Shown one piece after another: positions 30,120 through 38,155 of a DNA stretch of 64,000 nucleotides. Below the pieces are notes generated by a model. It made no database searches, was not told where the DNA came from, and worked only from the letters and a program-made list of their open reading frames with translations. The stretch's first letter is position 1. Every line of letters starts with the position of its first letter. The DNA is from Streptomyces sp. TSRI0281 (GTDB taxonomy: Bacteria; Actinomycetota; Actinomycetes; Streptomycetales; Streptomycetaceae), in assembly GCF_001905125.1 (NCBI RefSeq), contig NZ_LWLE01000023.1:1-64000 (forward strand), in the 5' to 3' direction. Position numbers and translations under genes: made by a program.

Positions 30120-32732
30120 CTAGCGCGCCAGGAAGCCGTCCAGGGCGCGGGCCGTGGCGGTGCCGTCGTGGTACTCCCGCGCGAACGCGGCAGACTCGGC
30201 GCCGAGCCGCGCCGTGCCCTCACGGTCCGCGAGCAGGGCCTCCATGACCGAATCCAGCGTCTCCGGTGTGGCATTGACGATCGGCGGGGTCACTCCGCAC
30301 GCCGCGATCGACTCCTTGTCGAGGTACGCCACCACCGGCTTGCCGGCGGCCATGCCCTCGCAGGCGAACGTCCCGTACGTACCGATGGCGAACTGGTCGA
30401 TGATGATGTCCGCCTCCATCACCATCTCCCGGACCGTGGACCAGGAGACCTTCTCGGCCAGCTGGAACTCGATCAGGCCTCGGTCGTGCAGGTCCTGGAG
30501 CACCGGCAGTACCCGGTCGGTTCCCTTGGTCCAGCGTGCCGAGGGGGCGTGCAGGACCACCGGGCGTTCGCGCTTCATCACCGGCCGGTCGCAGGCCCAC
30601 GCGTCGACGTCCACGACGAGCGGCGCCCAGGTCGCCATCGGCAGGTCGAGCAGCAGGTCGGGGGTGGTGACGAAGACCGGGAGGCCGCTCTCCTCCGCGA
30701 TGCGCCGGTTCCGCTCGGCTATGGCGCCCAGCTTCTCCTCGTAGCCCTCGGGGGCGTCGAGGAAGAGCGAGTACGGGTTGCGCTTCCTGTGGAGCACGGG
30801 ATTGCGGACCTCGCTGCCGTGGGCGAGGAGCGCGACCTTCAGCCCGCCGTTGAGGAGCGCGGGCAGGTCGCCCTCGATGCTGTCGCCGTTCAGCCCGCCG
30901 AAGACGGGACGGAAGGCGTCGGCGATGAGGTGCGTGTAGCGCGGCACGATCCGCTGCACCTGTTCGAGCTGTACGTCGAGGTTCTTGAGGCCCTTGCCGT
31001 CGACGTAGACGTCGGCCGGGTACTCGTGCGTCTGCGCGGTGCGGTGCTTGACCACCTCCGCCGAGACGTCGGAGCGCTCGCGGGTGACCGCCTGCGCGAA
31101 GGCGGCAAGCTGCCCCGCGTAGTTGGCCGGACCCAGACCGAGCTTGACCGGGGTCTTGCCGAGGGGCCTCCAGCCCCGCTCCAGCTCCTCGGCCGGCTCG
31201 TCCTCCTCCTCGTCGTTGGCGACCGCGCGCTCGACGGCACCCCAGGAGAAACCCGCCGGGGCCGGCGGCGGAGTGAGACCCGAGATCTCGCTGTAGAGCT
31301 CCATCAGCCCCTCGCACTGGTGCTCCCAGGAGAGCTCGTCGAGGATCGGCTCGGTGATGTGGTCCTTCATCGTCCCGACGTTGGCGATGCCGCGGGTGAC
31401 CGCCTCGACGAACGAGTCGGCGTCGCCCGAGACGAACACCTCGCCGACGCCGTGCTCCCGTACGAACGCGCTGAGGGTCTTCACATCACTGGCGATGATC
31501 GGCAGCCCCGCGTGCAGGTACTCGGCCGTCTTGGTCGGCAGCGACAGCTCGTAGTTGATCGTCCGCTGGGAGCAGATCAGACCGAGGTCGGCGGTGGAGA
31601 GATAGTCCGCCACCTCGTGCTGGGGCACGTAGGGCACCACATGGATGCGGTCCCGTACGCCGGTCTCCTCGGCCAGCGCGAGCAGCCTGACCAGCTCCGG
31701 GCTGCGCTTGCCCGCGACGACCGCCAGGTGGTACCCGGGCAGCTGGGCCAAGCCCTCCACGGCGGTGCCGAGGCCCCGCTCGGAGGAGATCCAGCCGGAG
31801 TACACGAGCAACGGGACGTTGTCGTCCAGGCCGCACGCCTGCCGGACCGACACCCGGCCGGCGGCCCCGCCGATCGTCTCGCGGATCGGCGTGTTGCGGA
31901 CCACGAGGGGCGTCTTCGCCAGGCCGTAGTCGTCGCGGATGACCTCGGCGATCTCCGGGGAGACCGTCACCACCGCGTCGGCCTTGCCGATGAACTCCTT
32001 CTCCACCGCGGGGAAGGCGGTGGTCATCAGCGGCTGGGGCCATTCGACTCCGGCGACGTACTCGTGCGCGTCGTACAGCCATACGCATGTGCGGCCGCTC
32101 GCCCGCAGCCGGGCTGCCGCCATGGCCCCCAGGTTGATCGCGGTGATGTCGTTGGCGTGGATGACATCCGGCGCGAGCTTCTCGATGACGGGGCCGAAGG
32201 CCAGGTCGAGGTCGAGCAGGCTCGGCCAGTCCTTGCGCCAGTCCCCGGTGGGGGTCTGCTCGGGCTTGCGCCGCTGCTCCCACTTGTACGCCTTCAGCCG
32301 GAGCTTGTGTGCGCTGCGGCGGGCCCGCACCACGGCCTTGAGCCCTGCGGCAGCAGGCGTGCCCATGGCCGAGGACTGGCTCAACCACCCGATCCTGGCG
32401 GTCTGTTCACGCACCCAGGCGCCGTGCGCGGCACGCAACTGCTCCAGCGCGGCACGGTCCCTGATGCCGAACTGGGTCAGATGCGAGCGGGCACCGCCCT
32501 GAACGGCCTGGGCGGCCACCCGTCGCTTCATATGGGCGGCGACCGGTACCCGTACGACCTTGACCGGTCCGAACCAGGAGCGTTCGGTGTGCTTGGAAGT
32601 GCTGCGGCCGATGAGAGTGACGTCCCAGCCGGCGCGTGCTGCGGCGAGCGCCGTCTTCTGCACCCGGGAGTCCCCGCTGATGCCGTTGGCGACGATGACG
32701 GCAAGTTTGGGGCGGGCGACAGATGTTGACAT
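30120..32732 (-). CDS. Two-domain glycosyltransferase, 870 aa
   Basis: The first about 500 residues are a GT4-like enzyme: LAVIVANGISGDSRVQKTALAAARAGWDV, DVIHANDITAINLGAMAAARL, LYDAHEYVAGVEW, LLVYSGWISSERGLGTAVEGL, PTKTAEYLHAGLPIIASDV. An acidic linker (NDEEEDEPAEELERGW) leads to a second GT-B-like region: KLGLGPANYAGQLAAFAQAVT, VALLAHGSEVR, VVLHAPSARWTKGTDRVLPVL and IIIDQFAIGTYGTFACEGMAAGKPVVAYL. The protein may add two sugars or contain one catalytic and one binding domain. ATG at 32732 has AAGGA 7 nt upstream. It is the last gene of the minus-strand sugar operon, 46 nt after the UDP-sugar dehydrogenase. Confidence 0.85.
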   Translation of the reverse strand: MSTSVARPKLAVIVANGISGDSRVQKTALAAARAGWDVTLIGRSTSKHTERSWFGPVKVVRVPVAAHMKRRVAAQAVQGGARSHLTQFGIRDRAALEQLRAAHGAWVREQTARIGWLSQSSAMGTPAAAGLKAVVRARRSAHKLRLKAYKWEQRRKPEQTPTGDWRKDWPSLLDLDLAFGPVIEKLAPDVIHANDITAINLGAMAAARLRASGRTCVWLYDAHEYVAGVEWPQPLMTTAFPAVEKEFIGKADAVVTVSPEIAEVIRDDYGLAKTPLVVRNTPIRETIGGAAGRVSVRQACGLDDNVPLLVYSGWISSERGLGTAVEGLAQLPGYHLAVVAGKRSPELVRLLALAEETGVRDRIHVVPYVPQHEVADYLSTADLGLICSQRTINYELSLPTKTAEYLHAGLPIIASDVKTLSAFVREHGVGEVFVSGDADSFVEAVTRGIANVGTMKDHITEPILDELSWEHQCEGLMELYSEISGLTPPPAPAGFSWGAVERAVANDEEEDEPAEELERGWRPLGKTPVKLGLGPANYAGQLAAFAQAVTRERSDVSAEVVKHRTAQTHEYPADVYVDGKGLKNLDVQLEQVQRIVPRYTHLIADAFRPVFGGLNGDSIEGDLPALLNGGLKVALLAHGSEVRNPVLHRKRNPYSLFLDAPEGYEEKLGAIAERNRRIAEESGLPVFVTTPDLLLDLPMATWAPLVVDVDAWACDRPVMKRERPVVLHAPSARWTKGTDRVLPVLQDLHDRGLIEFQLAEKVSWSTVREMVMEADIIIDQFAIGTYGTFACEGMAAGKPVVAYLDKESIAACGVTPPIVNATPETLDSVMEALLADREGTARLGAESAAFAREYHDGTATARALDGFLAR

Positions 32733-32778
32733 GCTTCAATCCTTACACAACAAACCGATCAAACCTGGACATATTAAG

Positions 32779-34062
32779 TCAGCCACCGATAACGACGCGT
32801 CGAACGCCTTCCCAATTCGCCGGGTCCGTCGTCCGGCGCCCGTCGACCAGGACGCGGACGTCCGGCAGATCGGCGGCGGCCAGCTCGCGGTACTCGGCGT
32901 GGTCGGCCTGGAGGACGGCCGCGGTGACGGTCTGTCCCTGGTGCGGCACGAGGCCGTGCGCGGTCAGCTCCTCGGGCGTGTACATCGGGTCCGAGACGAA
33001 CGGCATCGCGCCGCGTGCCTTCAGCGCCTCGACGACTCCGAAGACGCCGGAGAACGCGGTCTCCTTGACCCCGCCGCGGTAGGCGGCGCCCAGCACCAGC
33101 ACGCCGACACCGTCCAGATCGCCGTAGGCGGCGGCCAGCAGGTCCACGGCGTACTCGGGCATCGCGGCGTTGGCCTCGCGGGCCGAGCGCACGACGGTCG
33201 CCTCCGGGTCGTTCCACAGGTACATCCGCGGGTAGATCGGGATGCAGTGGCCGCCGACGGCGATGCCGGGCTGGTGGATGTGGCTGTAGGGCTGGCTGTT
33301 GCAGGCCTCGATGACCTTCTTGACGTCGATGCCGGTCCGGTCGGCGAACCGGGCGAACTGGTTGGCCAGGCCGATGTTGACGTCGCGGTAGGTGGTCTCG
33401 GCGAGCTTGGCGAGCTCGGACGCCTCCGCCGTACCGAGGTCCCAGACGCCGTTGGGGCGCGGCAGGTCCTCGCGGTCGTCGAAGTCGAGCACGGCCTCGT
33501 AGAACTCGACGCCGCGCCGGGCGGACGCCTCGTCGATGCCTCCGACGAGCTTGGGGTAACGGCGCAGGTCGGAGAAGACCCGGCCGGTCAGCACGCGCTC
33601 CGGGGAGAAGACCAGGTGGAAGTCCTCGCCCGGGGTGAGACCGGAGCCCTCGGCGAGCATCGGCGCCCAGCGGGTGCGGGTGGTGCCGACGGGCAGCGTG
33701 GTCTCGTAGCTGACCAGGGTGCCCGGCTTCAGCCCCGCGGCGATCGCCTTGGTGGCATTGTCCATCCAGCCGAAGTCCGGGGTGCCCTCGGCGTCCACGA
33801 AGAGCGGGACGACGACCACGACGGCGTCGGACGCGGCGACCGCGGCCGTGGTGTCCGTCGTCGCGGAGAGCAGCCCGGCGCCCACCGTCTCCTTGAGCTT
33901 GACGTCCAGGTCGTGCTCGCCGGGGAACGGCTCGGTGGCCGCGTTGACCAGCTCGACGACCTTCTCGTTGACGTCCGCGCCGATGACCGTGTGGCCCTTG
34001 GCGGCGAACTGCACGGCGAGCGGAAGCCCGATCTTGCCGAGCGCGACTACACAGATGTTCAT
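32779..34062 (-). CDS. UDP-N-acetylhexosamine 6-dehydrogenase (WbpA-like)
   Basis: NAD-dependent dehydrogenase of 427 aa oxidising C6 of a UDP-HexNAc to the uronate. It has the N-terminal Rossmann motif CVVALGKIGLPLAVQFAAKGH, DAVVVVVPLFVD, SYETTLPVGTTR, LVFSPERVLTGRVF, and the catalytic segment AVGGHCIPIYP with its cysteine. The C-terminal domain has GVLVLGAAYRGGVKETAFSG. VFSPERVLTG is typical of UDP-GlcNAc/ManNAc dehydrogenases rather than UDP-glucose enzymes. ATG at 34062 has GAGGAAG upstream and lies 5 nt after the preceding GT2 stop. In this operon with an oxidoreductase and aminotransferase, UDP-GlcNAc is the likely substrate. Confidence 0.92.
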   Translation of the reverse strand: MNICVVALGKIGLPLAVQFAAKGHTVIGADVNEKVVELVNAATEPFPGEHDLDVKLKETVGAGLLSATTDTTAAVAASDAVVVVVPLFVDAEGTPDFGWMDNATKAIAAGLKPGTLVSYETTLPVGTTRTRWAPMLAEGSGLTPGEDFHLVFSPERVLTGRVFSDLRRYPKLVGGIDEASARRGVEFYEAVLDFDDREDLPRPNGVWDLGTAEASELAKLAETTYRDVNIGLANQFARFADRTGIDVKKVIEACNSQPYSHIHQPGIAVGGHCIPIYPRMYLWNDPEATVVRSAREANAAMPEYAVDLLAAAYGDLDGVGVLVLGAAYRGGVKETAFSGVFGVVEALKARGAMPFVSDPMYTPEELTAHGLVPHQGQTVTAAVLQADHAEYRELAAADLPDVRVLVDGRRTTDPANWEGVRRVVIGG

Positions 34063-34067
34063 CGGTG

Positions 34068-35687
34068 TTACTTCCTCTTCCGACCGGACAGCTTGCGGCG
34101 CAGCCGCGCCAGCGTCCCGGACTTGGTCTCCCACAGCGGGGCCGTCGTGATCACGAGCCGGCCCTTGGTGTTCGGATTCGCGGCGACGCGATACGGGACG
34201 ACTCGCCCCCATCGGCGTGCCAGCGGCATCGGCAGCCCGTCGGTGCGTACGGGGATCTCGTACGTCGAGCCCGCCACGTCGGCGTAGACCCGGACTCCCC
34301 GCTTGGCCTTGACGGGCTGGATCGGGATGCGGGCGCTCAGCAGGGTCCCGCGGTCGTCGCCCACGGTCTCCCTGACGAACTCGCCGACCGCCTCGGGGCG
34401 TCGGGCGTCCTTGGACATCCGCAGCGCTCCCGGCTTGTCCGCGCTCTTGGGCATCGCACCCTGGACCAGCGCGACCACGGCCGAGGACGTGTCGCCGATG
34501 ATGCCGAGCCGCACCTTCAGGGCGAGCGACAGCTCCGCCCCGTCCTGCTCCCACGCGGCCGACTCCAGCTCGGTCCCCTTGGAGAGCCTGCCCGGCACCG
34601 CCTCGCCGAGCACCTCGTAGAAGCGGTCGGCCAGGCCGACGGCGTCGTCCCGGAAGCCGGGGTAGGAGGCGAAGGCCCGGTCGTCCTCCAGGAAGAAGGG
34701 CGGTGCGCCGTGCTCGGTCTCCTCCGCGATGGCGCGGCTGAGCTCGTCGACGGCGCCGCGCTGGGCGAGACCGAAGCGCACCCGTCGCGTCACTCCCGTA
34801 CCGTCGCGCAGACCGTCGGTGTAGTACGCGTCGATCAGGACGGCCAGACCCTCGCACACCAGGCGCTTGGTGCCGGTGTCGAGGGCGGGGAAGTCCTTCT
34901 GCAGAAGCTTGGACAGCTCCCAGTCGAAGTGCCGCTTGAAGACGGCGTCGCGCTGCGGTCCGGGCTCGATGAGACCGGCCGTGTGCTTCATGATCTTCGC
35001 GGTGCACCGGAGCCGGGCCAGATGATCGGCCCGGTAGGTGATGTTGCTCGCGTCGCCGCGCTTGACCGCGTAGTAGTACGTGTAGTCGGAGAGCACGGAG
35101 ATCTTGCGGGCCCGGACGCACGCCTCGATCGTGAACGGCTGGTCGCTGCCGACCGGCAGGTCCTCCGGGAAACGGAGCCTGTGTTTCTCCACCAGTTCGC
35201 GGCGGAAGAGCTTGGTGTTGGCCAGCGTGTACGGAAGAGCCGACGCGTAGAGGCTGATATCCGGATTGTTCCCGGAATACAGCTTCTGGTGGACATAGCG
35301 GCCGTTCGTTCCGACCATCTTGCCGATGACCACATCGGATTCGTGCTCGTCGGCGCAGGCCACCATCCGCTCCAACGCCTCTTCACCGAGATAGTCGTCG
35401 GAACCGATGAAGTAGACATAACGTCCGGTGGCGATCTCCAGAGCCCGATTGCTGGGAGCGGCCGGCCCGCCGGAATTCTCCTGGTGAATGACCTTGACCG
35501 TGTCCGGGTAAAGCGCCGCGAAACGGTCCAGTTCCTGCCCGCTGTCGTCGGTGGACCCGTCGTCCACCGCGATCACTTCGAGCCGTTCCCGTCCGATGCT
35601 CTGCCCCACGAGCGAATTCAGGCACTCGGTGAGATACGGCATGGTGTTGTAGACGGCTACGACGACGGTGACAGCCGGTTCGGTCAA
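34068..35687 (-). CDS. GT2 family glycosyltransferase, TTG start
   Basis: GT-A enzyme of 539 aa with VTVVVAVYNTMPYLTECLNSLVGQS, EVIAVDDGSTDDSGQEL, NSGGPAAPSNRALEIATGRYVYFIGSDDYLGEEALERM (the DxD position reads GSDD) and GSDQPFTIEACVRAR. After about 330 residues comes a 200-residue C-terminal part with beta-rich composition resembling the accessory domain found in teichoic-acid GT2 proteins, ending in a basic tail. TTG at 35687 overlaps the upstream stop as TTGA, with GAGGG upstream, so translation is coupled to the oxidoreductase gene. It is similar to the GT2 at 16743-17981. Confidence 0.88.
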   Translation of the reverse strand: MTEPAVTVVVAVYNTMPYLTECLNSLVGQSIGRERLEVIAVDDGSTDDSGQELDRFAALYPDTVKVIHQENSGGPAAPSNRALEIATGRYVYFIGSDDYLGEEALERMVACADEHESDVVIGKMVGTNGRYVHQKLYSGNNPDISLYASALPYTLANTKLFRRELVEKHRLRFPEDLPVGSDQPFTIEACVRARKISVLSDYTYYYAVKRGDASNITYRADHLARLRCTAKIMKHTAGLIEPGPQRDAVFKRHFDWELSKLLQKDFPALDTGTKRLVCEGLAVLIDAYYTDGLRDGTGVTRRVRFGLAQRGAVDELSRAIAEETEHGAPPFFLEDDRAFASYPGFRDDAVGLADRFYEVLGEAVPGRLSKGTELESAAWEQDGAELSLALKVRLGIIGDTSSAVVALVQGAMPKSADKPGALRMSKDARRPEAVGEFVRETVGDDRGTLLSARIPIQPVKAKRGVRVYADVAGSTYEIPVRTDGLPMPLARRWGRVVPYRVAANPNTKGRLVITTAPLWETKSGTLARLRRKLSGRKRK

Positions 35688-36709
35688 CTGGCCACACCCT
35701 CAAGCGGTACGTCCAGGGCCTTCAGCGATACCGCGAGTCCGGTCGACGCCGATTCGAGCACGGCGGCGGCCACCTCGACGGTACGCAGGCCCTGACGCAA
35801 GGTGCAGATGTCGGACGACTTGCCCTGAACGGCGTCCCGGAAGAGCTCGTGCTCGACAAGCAGCGGCTCGCGCTTCGGGATGGCGTAGCGGATCATGTCG
35901 CCCTCGGAGACCCCGCGGAACGCGCGCAGCGCCTCCCACTCGGTGGTCACCGACGCGTTCGAGTGGAACGTGAGGTCGGCGGTGAGGGTGTCGGCGATGA
36001 AGCAGCCGCGCTCACCGGTGACCGAGGTGAACCGCTCCTTGAGCGGGCTCAGCCAGTTGACCAGGTGGTTGACCATCGTGCCGTCGGAGAGCTGGCCCAC
36101 GGCGGAGACCATGTCCTCGTGCGGGCGGCCGGACTTCGACACGGTGTGGGCCGCGATCGAGTTGTACGTCTGACCGGTCACCCACCCCGTCAGGTCGATG
36201 TCGTGGGTGGCGAGGTCCTTGACCACACCGACGTCGGCAATCCGGTGCGGGAAGGGGCCCTGGCGCCGGGTCACGACCTGGTACACATCGCCGAGCTCGC
36301 CGGCCTCCAGCCGGGTGCGCAGCGAGCGCAGGGCCGGGTTGCAGCGCTCGATGTGGCCGACACCGGCCACCAGGTCACGCGACTCGAAGGCGTCGACGAG
36401 GCGGCGGGCGCCCTCGACGGTGTCCGCCAGCGGCTTCTCGATCAGCGCGCAGACACCGGCGTCGGCCAGTTGCAGGCCGACTTCCTCGTGCAGTCCGGTG
36501 GGGCAGGCCACGACCGCGTAGTCGATGCCGAGGCCGATGAGTTCCTCGACGGTCGACAGGACGGGGGCGCCCTGCGCCCAGCCGTTCTTGTCCCCCATCG
36601 GGTCGACGACGCCGACCAGGTCCACGCCCTCCAGGCCGGCGAGCACCCGGGCGTGGTGGCGGCCCATGGAACCGAGGCCGATGAGTCCGGCCTTCAGTAC
36701 GGCGGTCAC
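35684..36709 (-). CDS. Gfo/Idh/MocA oxidoreductase (WbpB-like)
   Basis: NAD-dependent oxidoreductase of 341 aa. It has the N-terminal nucleotide-binding segment KAGLIGLGSMGRHHARVLAGL and the catalytic-type motif LIEKPLADTVEGARRLVDAF (EKP). GVGHIERCNPALRSLR and DVGVVKDLATHDIDL resemble WbpB and related UDP-N-acetylglucuronate 3-dehydrogenases. It would oxidise C3 of UDP-GlcNAc-uronate to the keto sugar. GTG at 36709 overlaps the aminotransferase stop as GTGA, with GGGGGAG upstream. Physical coupling with an aminotransferase is the expected WbpB-WbpE pairing. Confidence 0.9.
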   Translation of the reverse strand: MTAVLKAGLIGLGSMGRHHARVLAGLEGVDLVGVVDPMGDKNGWAQGAPVLSTVEELIGLGIDYAVVACPTGLHEEVGLQLADAGVCALIEKPLADTVEGARRLVDAFESRDLVAGVGHIERCNPALRSLRTRLEAGELGDVYQVVTRRQGPFPHRIADVGVVKDLATHDIDLTGWVTGQTYNSIAAHTVSKSGRPHEDMVSAVGQLSDGTMVNHLVNWLSPLKERFTSVTGERGCFIADTLTADLTFHSNASVTTEWEALRAFRGVSEGDMIRYAIPKREPLLVEHELFRDAVQGKSSDICTLRQGLRTVEVAAAVLESASTGLAVSLKALDVPLEGVAS

Positions 36710-37824
36710 AGGTTCTCCCCCAGTGCGTTCACGGCGGCGGCGATGCGCTCCAGGTCGCTCTCGCCGAGCGACGGGTGGACGGGCAGCGAGACGACCTCGG
36801 CGGCGGCGCGCTCGGTCTCCGGCAGGTCCCAGGTGCGGCCGGCCTTCTGGTCCGGCTCCCAGTAGGGCTTCAGCCGGTGGATCGGCGTCGGGTAGTAGAC
36901 CGCGTTGCCGATGCCCGCCTCGGTGAGCTTCGCCATCGCGGCGTCCCGGTCGCCCAGCACCCGGATCGTGTACTGGTGGTAGACGTGCCGGGCGCCCTCG
37001 GCCACCGGCGGGGTCACCACGTTCGGGGCGGTGATGTGCGCGTCGAGGTACGCCGCGTTGGCCCGGCGCCGCTCGGTCCAGCCGTCGAGCTTGGTCAGCT
37101 GTACGCGGCCGACGGCGGCGGCCACGTCCGTCATACGCATGTTGGCGCCGACGATCTCGTTGGCATACCGCTGCTCCATGCCCTGGTTGCGCAGGAGGCG
37201 CAGGGTGCGGGCGGTCTCGGCGTCGGCCGTGGTGACCATGCCGCCTTCGAGCGAGTGCATGTTCTTGGTCGGGTAGAAGCTGAAGGTGCCGCCCGCGCCG
37301 AACGCGCCGACCGGGGTTCCGTTCAGCGCCGCGGCGTGCGCCTGGCAGGCGTCCTCGACGACGGCGAGATTGTGCTTGTCCGCGATGGGCATGAGCTTGT
37401 CCATCGCCGCCGGGTGACCGTAGAGGTGCACCGGCATGATCGCGGCGGTGCGCGGCGTGATCGCGGCCTCGACCGCGGCCGGGTCGAGGCCGAAGCTGCC
37501 CGGCTCGATGTCGGCGAACACGACATCGGCGCCGACCAGACGGACCGCGTTCGCGGATGCCGCGAAGGAGAAGGAGGGGACGATCACCTCGTCGCCCGGA
37601 CCGATGCCCAGGGCGAGCAGCAGCAGGTGAAGCGCCGATGTGCCGGAGTTCACGGCGACACAGTGCCGGCCGTCGACCAGGTCCGAGAAGCCTTCTTCGA
37701 AGGCCGCGACCTCGGGTCCCTGGACGACGCGGCCGCTGCGCAGCACGCGCACCGCGGCCTCGATCTCGTCTTCCCCGATGACCGGGCGGGCAGCAGGAAT
37801 CGGCTGCTCGTTGATGCTCGTCAT
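36706..37824 (-). CDS. DegT/DnrJ/EryC1 aminotransferase (WbpE-like)
   Basis: PLP-dependent sugar aminotransferase of 372 aa. It starts MTSINEQPIPAARPVIGEDEIEAAV and has CVAVNSGTSALHLLLLALGIGPGDEVIVPSFSF, VEDACQAHAA (the Asp contacting the PLP pyridine) and the Schiff-base lysine in FSFYPTKNMHSLEGG. NQGMEQRYANEIVGANMRMTDVAAAVGRVQL is the typical late segment. It would place an amino group at C3 of the keto-uronate. ATG at 37824 has a near-perfect AAGGAGG. It is the first gene of the five-gene minus-strand operon. Confidence 0.92.
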   Translation of the reverse strand: MTSINEQPIPAARPVIGEDEIEAAVRVLRSGRVVQGPEVAAFEEGFSDLVDGRHCVAVNSGTSALHLLLLALGIGPGDEVIVPSFSFAASANAVRLVGADVVFADIEPGSFGLDPAAVEAAITPRTAAIMPVHLYGHPAAMDKLMPIADKHNLAVVEDACQAHAAALNGTPVGAFGAGGTFSFYPTKNMHSLEGGMVTTADAETARTLRLLRNQGMEQRYANEIVGANMRMTDVAAAVGRVQLTKLDGWTERRRANAAYLDAHITAPNVVTPPVAEGARHVYHQYTIRVLGDRDAAMAKLTEAGIGNAVYYPTPIHRLKPYWEPDQKAGRTWDLPETERAAAEVVSLPVHPSLGESDLERIAAAVNALGENL

Positions 37825-37977
37825 GGACGTCCTCCTTGAACACCGCAAGAGCTCTTGACAGGCAGAGGTCTGGGGTGCGGGGACGTCTCACGAGGCCGCG
37901 CCCAACCCCACCGGCGCAATGCCGACGCCCTGCCGAGGATTCTGGGTCCGGTCTGTCCATCACCGGGCCGGTCACCG

Positions 37978-38005
37978 ATTGTAGTTTCTGTTAAGAACAG
38001 CTACA
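37978..38005 (-). promoter_or_regulatory. Candidate promoter -10 overlapping an inverted repeat, sugar operon
   Basis: On the minus strand, TACAAT (37983-37978) resembles a -10 box. Immediately upstream and overlapping it, TGTAG-CTGTT-CTT-AACAG-AAA-CTACA forms an inverted repeat (38005-37980). A repressor or activator bound there would control the operon. A second -10-like TAATGT lies at 38038-38033. No convincing -35 was found. Confidence 0.4.
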
Positions 38006-38091
38006 GGACAGCGACCGCCGTCACATTATCAGGGATTTCTCGGCCGATTTCGGGCCCGTTAACCCGTGCTTGCATCAGTTCTGAAACAAAA

Positions 38092-38130
38092 CCTGTGTCC
38101 CGCCCCAAAGTGATCGGGACGGGACACAGG
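38092..38130 (-). terminator. Terminator of the RNase E/G transcript
   Basis: CCTGTGTCCCG pairs with CGGGACACAGG (11 bp), with an inner CCC/GGG. It lies 25 nt past the RNase E/G stop. Confidence 0.88.
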
Positions 38131-38155
38131 AGATGAACTAACGGTTACGGATTCG

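Larger units (their letters stand above)
37825..38155. other. Promoter region of the sugar operon and RNase E/G terminator
   Basis: 330 bp without a gene: the aminotransferase operon leader and promoter candidates on the right-to-left strand, including an inverted repeat, and the hairpin ending the RNase E/G transcript. It is notably less GC-rich than its surroundings. Confidence 0.6.

Noticed and set aside
25221..37824. Integrative mobile element
   Set aside because: No integrase, transposase, attachment-site repeats or insertion-sequence ends were seen; the island is accessory in content only.
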